Assembly (NCBI RefSeq): GCF_007971025.1
Contig: NZ_CP042436.1
Coordinates: 1,922,001 to 1,986,000 of the forward strand
Reading direction: 5' to 3'
From: Mucilaginibacter ginsenosidivorans
Lineage (GTDB): Bacteria; Bacteroidota; Bacteroidia; Sphingobacteriales; Sphingobacteriaceae
Length of the DNA stretch: 64,000 bases
Positions within the stretch are counted from its first letter, which is position 1. Every line of letters begins with the position of its first letter. A program made the translations under genes and the position numbers. Of this stretch, positions 23,096 through 33,060 are shown one piece after another. Below the pieces are notes generated by a model. That model was not told where the DNA came from. It made no database searches and saw only the letters and a program-made list of their open reading frames with translations.

Positions 23096-25855
23096 TTAAT
23101 CCGGCAATTCCTTCAAATAAATATCCCGGTAATACACATGGTTCCCATGTGCCTGCAATTCTATTTGTTCCTTCGGGAATATCGGCAGCTTGCGGTCCCA
23201 GTAATTATCCATCACCACGTTATCCACCACCAGCACCCCGTTCAGGTAAACGGTAACCTTGTCGTCCTTCATAATAATATGGAAGCTGTTCCATTCGCCA
23301 ATGGCGTTGTCGGCCAGTTTTAGCGGCTTGCTTTCGTGCGCATGGTTATTGTATAAACCGCCTGAACCTACCTGGGCGCCCACGTCCACCCGCGAGGTAT
23401 CCCAAACCTGTACCTGCGGCGAACCGCGCAGGTAGATACCGGCGTCTCCTTTGGGTTCTATCTTCCAGTCTACGTACATATCGAAATTGCGGTATCGTTT
23501 GATGGTGCAAATGTTCTCACCCTCGCCACTAAAATTCAGTATGCTGTCCTTTACATACCAGCCTTTACGCATTATCGAGTCGGCTTTTTGCTGTGCTTTG
23601 GCAAGCGTGCCAGCGTCCATTTTACTGCGGGCGATCGGGTTCTCCACCAAACCCTTCCAGCCGGTCAGGTCCTTGTAATTGAACAGGTCGACAAAGCCGT
23701 CATCGTTAGGCATTTCGGCAACAAACTTTTTAATGGCTTCGCGCTCGTAATCACCGTCGCCGCCGCGCCGCATGGCTATCACTTTATTCATGATGGTTCT
23801 CACATCGTTACCATAAAATGCCGGGTTGGAAAGGCCAATGCTTACTACTGCCGCCGATGCTTCGGTCTGTAATTGCGGGTCATCCAAATACCTGCCCGCA
23901 TATAGCAGAGCAACATAGGTTTTGTCATTCGCCAACTCTTCCAATACCAATTTCCTTTGGTCGGTATTGCGGGCAATATCCATGGCCTCGCGCAAAAAGA
24001 TCACCTTCTCGTCAGCCGGGTAAGCCGATTTGCCTATCAGCCCGACAAGCCCCCGCATAATACGGTTTTGCAAGCCTGCATCGGCCGCGTCTTTGCCAAT
24101 GTGCACAAGCTCGCGTACGGCACTGCCATCGGCCCATTGCGACAATGCGGTAACGGCTGCTTTTTTAGTGTCCAGGTCGCCGCCGTCATAAGCTTTTGAA
24201 ACTGCGGCGAGCGATGCTTTGTCGCCAATGCTTGCCAAAATATTAAAATACAATGGCTTCCTGGCGGCAGGGGCCGCGTTCATTTGCTCCAATGCCATGG
24301 CGCTTTGCCCTTTGGTATCTTTCATTTGGCCGAATACCGATATAATAGCCGCTTGTACAGCAGCGGTTTCATCCGCCTGGGTAGTTTTAGTAAGCAAGGC
24401 AAATAGCTGCGAAAGGTTGTCTTCGCCTGCTATTTCTTTCAACGAATTGTAGGCCGCCAGGCGCACTGATGCATCGGTGCTGTTAAGCAGCGGCATAATA
24501 ATATCTATCTTGCTGTGCGCCCTGCGTTCAGCCAAAACGGCTATCAGCGCTACCTGGGCCTGCGGGTTAGCATCGGGCAAAGCTTTGGCTGTTTTGTCTA
24601 CCACGGTTTTCCCTTTCATCACCATTAAAGCATCGCGAACGGCGGCAATTTCATCAGCATTGCCGCTATTCAATACAGCCAGCAGGTCGTTTAATACCTT
24701 ATCCTGGCCTATCTGTTGCGAAGCTTTTATCGCAGCTAATGCCACACCTGCATCTTCATTTTTTATTTCTTTTACTACCGCAGGCAATGCCGCCTGCACA
24801 TGGTTAAGCCCAAGCATGGTGATGATCTCGGCTTTGCGTGTGTTATCAGCTTTTTGCATTGTGGCGATCCACGCGTTTGCAGCAGCCGGCGCCAGGTACG
24901 GCGCCGCAAATTTCAGCGCGGCTTTACGAAATTGTTCGTTGTTATCCTGCATCGCCCGTATCAGCAAAGACGTACTCGCCGCGCCCTGCATATCCGCCTG
25001 CAATTTTAAGGCTGCAGTTTCTGTTTGCACCTGTCCGGCAAGGCTGGCTTTCGTCTGCAATGTTTTCGCCAAACGTATTGCGGTTGCTTTCTGGCCATGC
25101 TTGCCTAAATTTTCGATATAAAGCAGGTAGGACGATGTAGCATTGGTTTCATCATAGGTCAGCCCAACATTTTGTGCTGCATTGGCCATCAGGTTAATGG
25201 AAACAGGGCTGGCAATGTTAGCAAGTGCATATAAGGCAACCTTAGTCAGCTTTTTATCCCTGCCAATAACCGCATTGATACTTTTTACAGCCAGGGTATT
25301 CTTAATATCGCCCAATGCCTCCACCAGCGAAATTTTGCAGTCGCCCTGCGCGGTTTTAAGCGCCGATAACAAAGCCGCTTTGGCCGATACGGAATTCACC
25401 TTCACCAATGCCCGTGCGGCCGGGTCGCACAGATGGTCGTCGTTCAGGTATTTTTTTAAGGTGGCTACGGCATCATCTTTTCCTACAATTTGCAGCTGGC
25501 TGATTATAAACGCCCGGTTGTAGTCGTCACTTTGATGAGGCAAAGCCTTGCTGTAAGCTTTAACGGCCAACGCCCGCCAGGCTTCTTTTCCGTTTTGGGT
25601 AACGTAGTATGAAAACCCGCTGATGGCATCATAAATATGCGTGTTATCAGCGGTCCCGTTAGGTTGCAGCATGTTCAGCATGGCAGTTATACCGCTTTCG
25701 CCGAGCGCTGCGGTAGCCACGGCATTAGCATTTAGTTCAGTCGCTTTATTCGCCGGTTCCTTATCTAATATTGCCGTAATCCGGCTGTCCGACTGGGCCC
25801 AAACCTGGCTGCCCAATGCGGATAAGATGACGATGGTATAAAATATCTTTCTCAT
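23096..25855 (-). CDS. secreted HEAT-repeat protein with C-terminal DUF1080 (3-keto-glycoside hydrolase-like) domain
   Basis: 919 residues. The signal peptide is cleaved after SQVWAQ. Residues about 25-700 are a long run of HEAT/Armadillo-like helical repeats, rich in Ala and Leu. The last 210 residues are a DUF1080 concanavalin-like domain: DGFVDLFNYKDLTGWKG, then WKIEPKGDAGIYLRG and WNSFHIIMKDDKVTVYLNGVLV. DUF1080 enzymes in Bacteroides are reported to act on 3-keto-disaccharides; the domain here presumably binds or cleaves such sugars. The Gfo/Idh gene ends 10 bp upstream and is followed by this gene on the same strand, so they form an operon. The fusion of a giant helical scaffold to DUF1080 is notable. 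Confidence 0.87.
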   Translation of the reverse strand: MRKIFYTIVILSALGSQVWAQSDSRITAILDKEPANKATELNANAVATAALGESGITAMLNMLQPNGTADNTHIYDAISGFSYYVTQNGKEAWRALAVKAYSKALPHQSDDYNRAFIISQLQIVGKDDAVATLKKYLNDDHLCDPAARALVKVNSVSAKAALLSALKTAQGDCKISLVEALGDIKNTLAVKSINAVIGRDKKLTKVALYALANIASPVSINLMANAAQNVGLTYDETNATSSYLLYIENLGKHGQKATAIRLAKTLQTKASLAGQVQTETAALKLQADMQGAASTSLLIRAMQDNNEQFRKAALKFAAPYLAPAAANAWIATMQKADNTRKAEIITMLGLNHVQAALPAVVKEIKNEDAGVALAAIKASQQIGQDKVLNDLLAVLNSGNADEIAAVRDALMVMKGKTVVDKTAKALPDANPQAQVALIAVLAERRAHSKIDIIMPLLNSTDASVRLAAYNSLKEIAGEDNLSQLFALLTKTTQADETAAVQAAIISVFGQMKDTKGQSAMALEQMNAAPAARKPLYFNILASIGDKASLAAVSKAYDGGDLDTKKAAVTALSQWADGSAVRELVHIGKDAADAGLQNRIMRGLVGLIGKSAYPADEKVIFLREAMDIARNTDQRKLVLEELANDKTYVALLYAGRYLDDPQLQTEASAAVVSIGLSNPAFYGNDVRTIMNKVIAMRRGGDGDYEREAIKKFVAEMPNDDGFVDLFNYKDLTGWKGLVENPIARSKMDAGTLAKAQQKADSIMRKGWYVKDSILNFSGEGENICTIKRYRNFDMYVDWKIEPKGDAGIYLRGSPQVQVWDTSRVDVGAQVGSGGLYNNHAHESKPLKLADNAIGEWNSFHIIMKDDKVTVYLNGVLVVDNVVMDNYWDRKLPIFPKEQIELQAHGNHVYYRDIYLKELPD

Positions 25856-25865
25856 GAGGGTCGGG

Positions 25866-27137
25866 TTAAATGGTCCACGGACCGCGCATTGGCGGCATTA
25901 TCAGTTTATTAGCGCCTTCATCGCCGATGAATTCCTGTTTCACCGGGTCGAACTTCAAATTGCGCCCCAATTTCAGGGCGATCAATCCCATATTGACGAT
26001 GGTGCAGGAGCGGTAGCCGTTCTGCTCGTTCAGCGCGAATTTCTTGCGAGTCTTTACTGCCTCGATAAAGTCGGTCACCTGCGGTTCCGGGTCGGGGAAC
26101 TCAGCCAGTTTCCTTTCCAGGTCGGGTATGTCTGATTTGAAACCCGGGAACAGCTTGCCTTTCGGCCCTTCAATGTAAGGCACACCCTCAACCGAGCCTT
26201 CCCCATCGAGGATGATCTTACAGCCGTCGGCATAGGTATAGGTGATCTTGCGCCAGGTGCCCACAGCGTCGAAGTTTTGCTGCGGCGCGTCAATTTCCAC
26301 CGAAACCGGGCTGGTATCGTCCTTGCCCAAAAAGTATTGTATCGGGTCGATGTAATGCTGCCCCATATCGCTCAAACCGCCACCATCGTAGTCCCAGTAG
26401 CCCCTGAAGGTTTGATGAACCCGGTGAGGATTATAAGGTTTGAAAGGAGCGGGCCCCAGCCAGAATTCATAGTCAAGCTCAGCCGGAACAGGCATTACCG
26501 GCAGATTAGTCTTGCCCACCCAGTAAAATTTCCAGTCGAACCCGGTATGGCGGCCAACGGTTACGGTCAGTGGCCAGCCAAGCATGCCGCTTTCCACCAG
26601 TTTTTTTATTGGTTTTACCGTCGTTCCCATCCCATAAAAATTATCGCTAAAGCGGAACCAGGTGTTCAGCCTGAAGATACGCCCATGCTGCTGCACAGCT
26701 TCCATAAGGCGCTTACCTTCGCCCATTGTATGGGTCATGGGCTTCTCGCACCAAATATCTTTGCCCTGCCTTGCAGCATCGGCGGCTATGATGGCGTGCC
26801 AATGCGGAGGGGTGGCCACATGTACGATATCCACCTCTGGCAGCGTGATCAGTTCGCGGTAGTCGCTAAAGGTTTTTGCGCCGTTATTCAGCATTTTTGC
26901 TGTTTCGTCCAGGTGGCCCTTATCTACATCGCAAATGGCGACAACGCGGGTATTGCCATATGGGATATGGTTTTTACCCATACCGCCAACACCTACAATG
27001 CCCTTTGTTAGCTGATCGCTTGGCGCTATGTAGCCCTTGCCTAATACAAAGCGGGGTACTATCGTGAATGACGCAGCCGCAATAGCCGATTTTTTGAGGA
27101 ACTCGCGCCGGGTGTTTAGTTTTTTTTCTTCTTCCAT
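25866..27137 (-). CDS. Tat-exported Gfo/Idh/MocA family oxidoreductase
   Basis: 423 residues. A twin-arginine signal is visible (TRREFLKKSAIAAASFTIVPRFVLG), so the protein folds with its cofactor in the cytoplasm and is exported. The nucleotide loop is VGVGGMGKNH, then WCEKPMTHT (conserved Lys-Pro) near residue 130, and GGGLSDMGQHYIDP as the GG-x-D-x-H segment. This exported subclass is found beside DUF1080 genes in Bacteroidota and is thought to interconvert glycosides and 3-keto-glycosides. DUF1080 genes lie on both sides (10 bp downstream, 104 bp upstream). Confidence 0.92.
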   Translation of the reverse strand: MEEEKKLNTRREFLKKSAIAAASFTIVPRFVLGKGYIAPSDQLTKGIVGVGGMGKNHIPYGNTRVVAICDVDKGHLDETAKMLNNGAKTFSDYRELITLPEVDIVHVATPPHWHAIIAADAARQGKDIWCEKPMTHTMGEGKRLMEAVQQHGRIFRLNTWFRFSDNFYGMGTTVKPIKKLVESGMLGWPLTVTVGRHTGFDWKFYWVGKTNLPVMPVPAELDYEFWLGPAPFKPYNPHRVHQTFRGYWDYDGGGLSDMGQHYIDPIQYFLGKDDTSPVSVEIDAPQQNFDAVGTWRKITYTYADGCKIILDGEGSVEGVPYIEGPKGKLFPGFKSDIPDLERKLAEFPDPEPQVTDFIEAVKTRKKFALNEQNGYRSCTIVNMGLIALKLGRNLKFDPVKQEFIGDEGANKLIMPPMRGPWTI

Positions 27138-27145
27138 TATAGTTC

Positions 27146-27234
27146 AGTTAGGTGGTTGATTGAGTTGGATTAAGTTGATTAAGTTCAAATCTTCCCAACT
27201 AAATCAACCACTCACTCAATCAACTTAATAAACT
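27146..27234. repeat. inverted pair of heptamer arrays (TTGATTA type)
   Basis: The left arm, about 27146-27187, is built of TTGATT/GATTAAG-like units. The right arm, about 27196-27234, reads AATCAAC, CACTCAC, TCAATCA, ACTTAAT, i.e. the same theme on the other strand. The two arms fill the 104-bp gap between the two genes. Confidence 0.6.
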
Positions 27235-27241
27235 CCTGTTG

Positions 27242-27952
27242 TTACAATTCCTTTATCATAATATGCCTATAAAAAGCCTTATCGCCATGGTCCTGCAATG
27301 CGATCTCACCTGTTTTGGCCTTGCCATAATCCGGGTAATCTTTCCATTTGCCTTCGGCTCGTTTTTTGTTCCAATCGGCATCCCAGGCGGTAAACTCAAC
27401 GATCTTTTTGCCATTCAGCCAATGCTCCACGTGGCCGTGATTAAAGACGATCCTGCTCGTGTTCCATTCACCAACAGGTTTCAGGGTCTTTTGATCATTG
27501 GCGGTATGCATGGCATAATCGGCACCGGCTTTCTGCCAGTCTTCCAGTTTCTCAGGGAAGTTGACATCGTCAATGATCTGGTACTCCGGGCCTGTTTCAT
27601 AAGGCGCGTGCCATTTAGGGCCTTCCTGCACGTGATACATCACACCGCTGTTACTGCCTTTGTTCACTTTCCATTCCCACTTCAATTCAAAATTGGCAAA
27701 CTTCTTATCCGTCACAATATCGCCTCCCGAGGCATCTTTCGCGGCACCCAGGCAAACCAGCGCGCCGTCCTCGATATCCCAATTTTTTACGATTCCGGTT
27801 TTGTTATAACCGTGCCAGCCTTTCAGCGTTTTGCCGTCGAACAAACTGACCCATTGGCCTTTTTGCGGAGCACGCTTTACCGCCTGTATGGTAAAAGCCA
27901 TGGTGGCAATTACCAGTACCGATATTGCTGAGAATTTAATTAGATTTTTCAT
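27242..27952 (-). CDS. DUF1080 family protein (3-keto-disaccharide hydrolase)
   Basis: 236 residues. MKNLIKFSAISVLVIATMAFTIQA is a signal peptide, cleaved near residue 24. The remaining 210 residues are one DUF1080 jelly-roll domain: WVSLFDGKTLKGWHG, FELKWEWKVNKGSNSGVMYHV, WNTSRIVFNHGHVEHWLNGKKIVEF and a final GEIALQDHGDKAFYRHI. Family members cleave 3-keto-glycosides (established for some Bacteroides homologues). It is the upstream gene of a minus-strand set followed by the Tat-exported oxidoreductase and the HEAT-DUF1080 fusion, giving a periplasmic oxidise-then-cleave pathway. Substrate unknown. Confidence 0.9.
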   Translation of the reverse strand: MKNLIKFSAISVLVIATMAFTIQAVKRAPQKGQWVSLFDGKTLKGWHGYNKTGIVKNWDIEDGALVCLGAAKDASGGDIVTDKKFANFELKWEWKVNKGSNSGVMYHVQEGPKWHAPYETGPEYQIIDDVNFPEKLEDWQKAGADYAMHTANDQKTLKPVGEWNTSRIVFNHGHVEHWLNGKKIVEFTAWDADWNKKRAEGKWKDYPDYGKAKTGEIALQDHGDKAFYRHIMIKEL

Positions 27953-28085
27953 CTCTGTTTTATTAGGTTAGTAAATGGTTGGGTTGATAGCAGCACTATC
28001 AGTGGTAAATTTATAATAATTACCGAAAAGTGTGCGCGTGCACGATAAATTTATCAGTATTTGATTTTGGCTAAAACCCGATCAA

Positions 28086-30266
28086 TTAAATATTCCACCA
28101 ATAGGTCCACTTGATCACCAATTGCCTTGTCTTTGGAGTATAAGGCGATGGCATCGAATTCTCGCTATATACAATAAATATATCCGAGGCCGGTGCATAA
28201 CGCCATTGGAAACGGGTATTAACGTTCAGGTTCTTCTGCTGATCGTTATACTGAACATAGGTAGTGAAATACAAATTATTAGTAAACGTCACATCCACTT
28301 TGGGCCCAACGAGTGTGAACCTGGTATCGCCATAGGGCTGCGGCAGGCGCAGATCGGTATAGTTGCCATTCAAAGCGATATTGACATAAGGCTGTATGCG
28401 GTAGCCAATGGTGCCGCTTAACGTTAGCCGGTGCCCGTTATCATAATAGCCCCCGGTTAACGCCTCTACCTGGTAGGTAAATACGCTTTGCGGTTTCGAC
28501 ACCAGTAAAATATCCAATGAGTTATAGCGGTGCTGGCTGCCAATTGCAAGGCTATCCCTGTGTGTATTGGTAGGGTCGAACTTCTGCTGAAGTGCTACAT
28601 AATCATTAATGCCCGACACGGTCAATGTACTTCTGTTGCGAAGTGTGATGATGTAGGAGAGGGCGCTCTCATTATCCGTCCGTTTGAAATTTTCGTTAAA
28701 AAAGTAATTGGAGGTAAACTGGATACCATGACTAAGTATAGGGCCTTTTTTAGGAAAGAAATTTCGCAATAACAGCGGACTGATCTTTACGTAACCCACC
28801 CGGGGTACGTAACCAACGGCTGCTGTATAATTCTTCCCTACATACTCTTCCTGCAAATACAACTGCCAGTGCCTGCTAAAATATTGGATATGATCAGCCA
28901 GAACCCAGTCGTGTCCATTTTTATCCGCGGTAAATGATTTCAAGGCCATAGCTTTGCCCGTCCACACATTGTTGCGCGATGCCAGGTTAAACTCGGCGCC
29001 TATGGTGCTGTTATTAGCGGCGTTAACACCGGGCAGCGACCCGGTTATGTCTTTATTGATGAACATTAAACCAATATTCGATCGGTCGAGCACACGCCGT
29101 TGCAGGGTGATCACGCCATAGTTCGCAGCTTCAATATTGTTATCGGTCGAGTTACCAGTCTGGATATCCATAGCGCCGATGCGCCAATTCTTGTTTAATT
29201 GGCCCGTCAGTCTTGCACCAAAATCGATAGGCTGGTTAAGCCCGATACGCCTTGAAAAGAACGGGCGGATATCTGAATAACCAAAGTTGTAAAAAAGGTC
29301 GCCGCTCTCCAGGAAGAATTGCCTTTTTTCGGGGAAGAACAATTCGTACCGGTCCAGGTTCACTACCTGCTGGTCAACATCCACCTGCGAGAAATCGGGG
29401 TGCACCGTCAGGTCGAGGTTGAGTGATGGTGTCAGCGAAATTTTCGCATCACCCCCAAATTCTCTTTTGAAAGATGCTGAGTTTCCCGTCTGGTAGTCTT
29501 TTGAAACACCCGCAAGGGCATAGGGGATAATGGATATGTTACTGCTCGATGTCGGTGGGTCCTCGTCCCAAACCAATGTTCCGGTAAAGGCCAAGGCTGC
29601 TGTCGGAAATTGCCTCGGCACAGGCGCCCATGACGATTTTTCGGTGGTCTTCAGGTCATTCCGGCTAAAGTTGATGCCCCATTCTTTGATGCCCTTTTTA
29701 TACCGGATGCTTTTGAACGGGATCGAAGCTTCGAAAACCCATTTGTCCGGGTAATTCTTTACCGCCGAATACCACTTTTGATCCCAGTTAAGATCGGCGC
29801 TGCCGCCTGCGTACAAGGTGCCATCCCATTGCCCGCCTGCTGCGTTGGCGCCGAAAGTAAAGCCATCGGTTCGCGCGTCGAAGGGGTCGATAAAGAAGAT
29901 AAAATTATCATTTTTCTGAAAGGCCCAATCGCGCTTCATCGATTCCACCATATATGGCCCGCGCAGCAGTTTGTAATTGATGACGATGATGTACAGGTTA
30001 TTTTGGTCGTAGGTCATACGCACCACCGTTTTTACTTTGGCCATGCTGGTATCCATAGGCAGCACCATGTGAAAGTTAGCTGCCGAGTCGGCGTTCTGCC
30101 ACGCCGGCTCATCCATCACACCGTCGATAGTTATGGGCGAGCCTGCCCTCTTGATGTGGTAGCGGTAATTAGCGTTGGCTTTTTGAGCGAACGCCCGGTC
30201 GCCTGCGATGCAGCAAAAAATAATCAGGATCAGTTTTATGGCCTGCGCCGGGTAATATTGTTTCAA
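28086..30266 (-). CDS. DUF5916 protein with N-terminal CBM9-like domain
   Basis: 726 residues. A signal peptide ends near AFAQ (residue 28). Residues about 35-240 are a family-9-type carbohydrate-binding fold (ITIDGVMDEPAWQNADSAANF, then WVFEASIPFKSIRYKKG). From about 245 the DUF5916 region begins (FKREFGGDAKISLTPSLNLDLTVHPDFSQVDVDQQVVNLDRYELFFPEKRQFFLE), whose alternating amphipathic strands suggest an outer-membrane beta-barrel. The start is uncertain: the frame opens with TTG at 30266, and no ATG is available before the signal peptide. Function unknown. It is divergent from the DUF5686 gene across a 312-bp gap. Confidence 0.87.
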   Translation of the reverse strand: MKQYYPAQAIKLILIIFCCIAGDRAFAQKANANYRYHIKRAGSPITIDGVMDEPAWQNADSAANFHMVLPMDTSMAKVKTVVRMTYDQNNLYIIVINYKLLRGPYMVESMKRDWAFQKNDNFIFFIDPFDARTDGFTFGANAAGGQWDGTLYAGGSADLNWDQKWYSAVKNYPDKWVFEASIPFKSIRYKKGIKEWGINFSRNDLKTTEKSSWAPVPRQFPTAALAFTGTLVWDEDPPTSSSNISIIPYALAGVSKDYQTGNSASFKREFGGDAKISLTPSLNLDLTVHPDFSQVDVDQQVVNLDRYELFFPEKRQFFLESGDLFYNFGYSDIRPFFSRRIGLNQPIDFGARLTGQLNKNWRIGAMDIQTGNSTDNNIEAANYGVITLQRRVLDRSNIGLMFINKDITGSLPGVNAANNSTIGAEFNLASRNNVWTGKAMALKSFTADKNGHDWVLADHIQYFSRHWQLYLQEEYVGKNYTAAVGYVPRVGYVKISPLLLRNFFPKKGPILSHGIQFTSNYFFNENFKRTDNESALSYIITLRNRSTLTVSGINDYVALQQKFDPTNTHRDSLAIGSQHRYNSLDILLVSKPQSVFTYQVEALTGGYYDNGHRLTLSGTIGYRIQPYVNIALNGNYTDLRLPQPYGDTRFTLVGPKVDVTFTNNLYFTTYVQYNDQQKNLNVNTRFQWRYAPASDIFIVYSENSMPSPYTPKTRQLVIKWTYWWNI

Positions 30267-30578
30267 TATGCTACGTTCTATTGTGTCGGATTGACGCCGT
30301 AATATAGCCTCAAAATGTCGTTTTTAAAACAAAACTGTTAACGCAACGAGTTATTTACAATTGCACGGAAGGCGACCGGCGTGTTAGGAACAACTAAATT
30401 GAATTCTTACGCTCATCTGCAATTCTTAATAATCCGAAGCATCAGTCATGCAATTTTTTTGCGATACACAAAAAATGTACAACCCGGCACTGGCGATGTG
30501 TTCCGTAACAATCCCGCGCAAAATCCCTATTTTTCAAAACATTTTCCATTACCACTGTTATAAGGTGAGGCTTTGTTT
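30267..30578. other. divergent promoter region, no gene seen
   Basis: 312 bp between the DUF5916 and DUF5686 genes. It is AT-rich, with several TGCAATT words (near 30360, 30418 and 30449) but no strong palindrome, repeat element or ORF. Confidence 0.5.
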
Positions 30579-33056
30579 ATGAGGAAATATCTACTGCTGC
30601 TTTTTACCTGTATTTGTTCGCTTTCTGTTTCGGCACAAAAGGCATTTATGCTTACCGGCAGAATAACCGGCGTTAATGGCAAGCCTTTAAGCTTCGCCGC
30701 TGTCTATATAAAAAATTCCACTTACGGTACCAATGCCAACGAGCAGGGTAGTTATGAATTAAAATTGACCACGGGTGAATATGATGTAGTATACCGGTTT
30801 GTAGGCTACAAGGAATTGACGGAGCATATTACTATTGCCGATGCCAATGCGCAGCATGATGTGCAGATGACGGACGAGCAATACGCTATGCGGCGGTTCG
30901 GTCGTATCAAAGGGCAGCCGGTCGATTCGGCGGTGGGTATCATCAGGCAGGTAATAGCAAGGCGCCAGTATTTTATAAACCAGGTCAACTCCTACTCCTG
31001 TGCGGCTTATGTAAAGGGTGTACAGAAACTGATCAGCGCCCCGAAAATGCTGATGAGTCCCAACGTAAGTAACGCCCTGAGTGTCGACAGTACAGGCAAA
31101 GGCATACTTTATCAAACAGAATCCATTTCCAATTTTGCCTTCAAGCAACCTGATAATTTTAAAGAGGTGATGATATCCTCTATCTCTGCCGGCCAGAATG
31201 CTGCCTTCAGTTTCGACAAGGCTTCTGATCTTTCGGCCAATTTTTACAAGGATATTTTCACGATACGCGGCCTTAGCAGCCGGGGTTTTATTTCGCCCTT
31301 TGCCGGGGATGCACCCGAATATTACAATTACAATCTTGTAGGCTCCAAAGTGGAGAATGGTCTTATAGTACATAAGATACAGGTTTCGCCAAAACACAAA
31401 TACAGCCGGGTATTTACCGGCTATGTTTATGTGGTTGACGGCGACTGGCGCATTTACAGCGTCGACCTGATGCTGACCGGCAGCAAGAACGCATTAAACC
31501 TGGTGGATACCTTGCAGATAAGCCAGGAATACGTACCGATACGCGACAGTGTATGGGAGCCGTTGTCCGTTCAGTACAACTTTAACGGGAATGTACTGGG
31601 CTTTAAATTCGAGGGGTATTACCTGGGCATCTATAACAACTACAAACTAAACCCTGGGTTCGCTGATAATTACTTTAACGGCGAACGGATGCGCGTTGAT
31701 AGTTCGGCAGATAATCATAATCTTGCTGCCTGGCAAGAGCTGCGACCGGTGCCATTGACGGCGCAGGAAAATAAGGACTATGCTAATAAAGCCGAAATAG
31801 CTGCCATGAACCAGGCGCTTGAGCAGGCGGGAGTGATCGAGAAATCGGGAAATCACTTCAATGTTTTACCCTACATTCCTTTTGGCTACAAGTTGTCATT
31901 CAAACATCACCGCGATTCGATCTATGTCGATCCTTTCCTGCAAACCGTATTTTATAATACTGTCGAGGGCGGCGGCATCAATCTGCAGGGCACCTTTGTG
32001 CACCATATTGATACGTTGCGCACCTACAGCATAACGCCTAACCTGCGGTATGGCTTTACAGACAAAACGCTTTATGCCAATATCCGCGGCGAGTATAATT
32101 ACGATCCGTTACACAGGGGCAAGTTTTTTGCGGGTTTTGGCAAAAACATACTCGATCTGAACAATGTCGGCACACGTTCGGTGTATTTCAATACCCTGAG
32201 TACCCTGCTCAGCGCGCGTAACTATGTGAAATATTATAGTTCGGAGTATCTTAATTTTGGATTCCAGCGCAACCTGAACGATAACTTGCTGTTAAAAGCA
32301 GACCTGTCCTTTGCCAACCGCACGCAGTTATATAACAATACGCTTTACACCTTCAAGCACACTGTGGACAGCCACCTTACATCCAACAACCCGCTGATGG
32401 CAGAGGCGCCGGCTTATGAACGGTCGGAATTATTCCCGCAAAACCAGGCGTTAACGCTTACTTCGTCACTTACTTACACCTTCGATCAGCAATATATTAC
32501 CCGCCCAACCGGCAGGGAGTTTTTGCCATCCAAATATCCGCAGATAACGCTTACCTACCGGCAGGGTATAAAGGGGTTGTTTGGTTCTGATGTCAACTAT
32601 AATTTCGCCTCGCTATCTGTTTATCATGAACACCTGGACAATGGATTATGGGGTTTTTCGGCGTTCAAGATCGAGGCCGGCGATTTCTTTAAACACAGTT
32701 CCGTATACTTCATGGACTACAATCATTTTAAAGGTAACCAGGGTACTACTATCGACCCAACACCAGGCAGCTACCACTTCCTGCCTTTCTATACCTATAG
32801 TACTGATGGCCCGTATTTTGAAGGGCACTTCGAGCATAATTTTGCCGGTCACTTTTTTAGCCGGGTACCTTTGCTAAGACAACTGAAGCTGGATGAGATA
32901 GCGGGCGTAAACTTTTTAACCACCAACGATAACCGCAATTACACCGAGTTTTATGTAGGTATCCAGCGTTTTATATTCCGCCTGGATTATGGCGTGTCAT
33001 TCGAGGGCAGCCATAAGTTTTTACAGGGATTCAGGATATTCTATGGAATTAAGTAG
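30579..33056 (+). CDS. DUF5686 outer-membrane protein with N-terminal carboxypeptidase-regulatory-like domain
   Basis: About 825 residues. The start is ATG 30579 (MRKYLLLLFTCICSLSVSAQ), giving a clean signal peptide; a TTG two codons upstream is less likely. Residues about 25-100 are a CarboxypepD_reg-like beta-sandwich (LTGRITGVNGKPLSFAAVYIKNSTYGTNANEQGSYELKL), as in TonB-dependent receptors. The rest matches DUF5686, ending in outer-membrane-like beta strands with a terminal aromatic segment (GFRIFYGIK). It lacks a TonB plug domain, so it is not a classical receptor. Function unknown. A heptamer array pair follows the stop. Confidence 0.88.
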   Translation: MRKYLLLLFTCICSLSVSAQKAFMLTGRITGVNGKPLSFAAVYIKNSTYGTNANEQGSYELKLTTGEYDVVYRFVGYKELTEHITIADANAQHDVQMTDEQYAMRRFGRIKGQPVDSAVGIIRQVIARRQYFINQVNSYSCAAYVKGVQKLISAPKMLMSPNVSNALSVDSTGKGILYQTESISNFAFKQPDNFKEVMISSISAGQNAAFSFDKASDLSANFYKDIFTIRGLSSRGFISPFAGDAPEYYNYNLVGSKVENGLIVHKIQVSPKHKYSRVFTGYVYVVDGDWRIYSVDLMLTGSKNALNLVDTLQISQEYVPIRDSVWEPLSVQYNFNGNVLGFKFEGYYLGIYNNYKLNPGFADNYFNGERMRVDSSADNHNLAAWQELRPVPLTAQENKDYANKAEIAAMNQALEQAGVIEKSGNHFNVLPYIPFGYKLSFKHHRDSIYVDPFLQTVFYNTVEGGGINLQGTFVHHIDTLRTYSITPNLRYGFTDKTLYANIRGEYNYDPLHRGKFFAGFGKNILDLNNVGTRSVYFNTLSTLLSARNYVKYYSSEYLNFGFQRNLNDNLLLKADLSFANRTQLYNNTLYTFKHTVDSHLTSNNPLMAEAPAYERSELFPQNQALTLTSSLTYTFDQQYITRPTGREFLPSKYPQITLTYRQGIKGLFGSDVNYNFASLSVYHEHLDNGLWGFSAFKIEAGDFFKHSSVYFMDYNHFKGNQGTTIDPTPGSYHFLPFYTYSTDGPYFEGHFEHNFAGHFFSRVPLLRQLKLDEIAGVNFLTTNDNRNYTEFYVGIQRFIFRLDYGVSFEGSHKFLQGFRIFYGIK

Positions 33057-33060
33057 GAGC

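Noticed and set aside
24477..25121. 214-codon plus-strand ORF opposite the HEAT-DUF1080 gene
   Set aside because: A mirror of an Ala-rich repeat protein, with Ser/Cys/Phe-rich composition typical of antisense frames.
26277..27011. 244-codon plus-strand ORF opposite the Tat-exported oxidoreductase
   Set aside because: Antisense to a gene with strong family motifs and no recognisable domain of its own.
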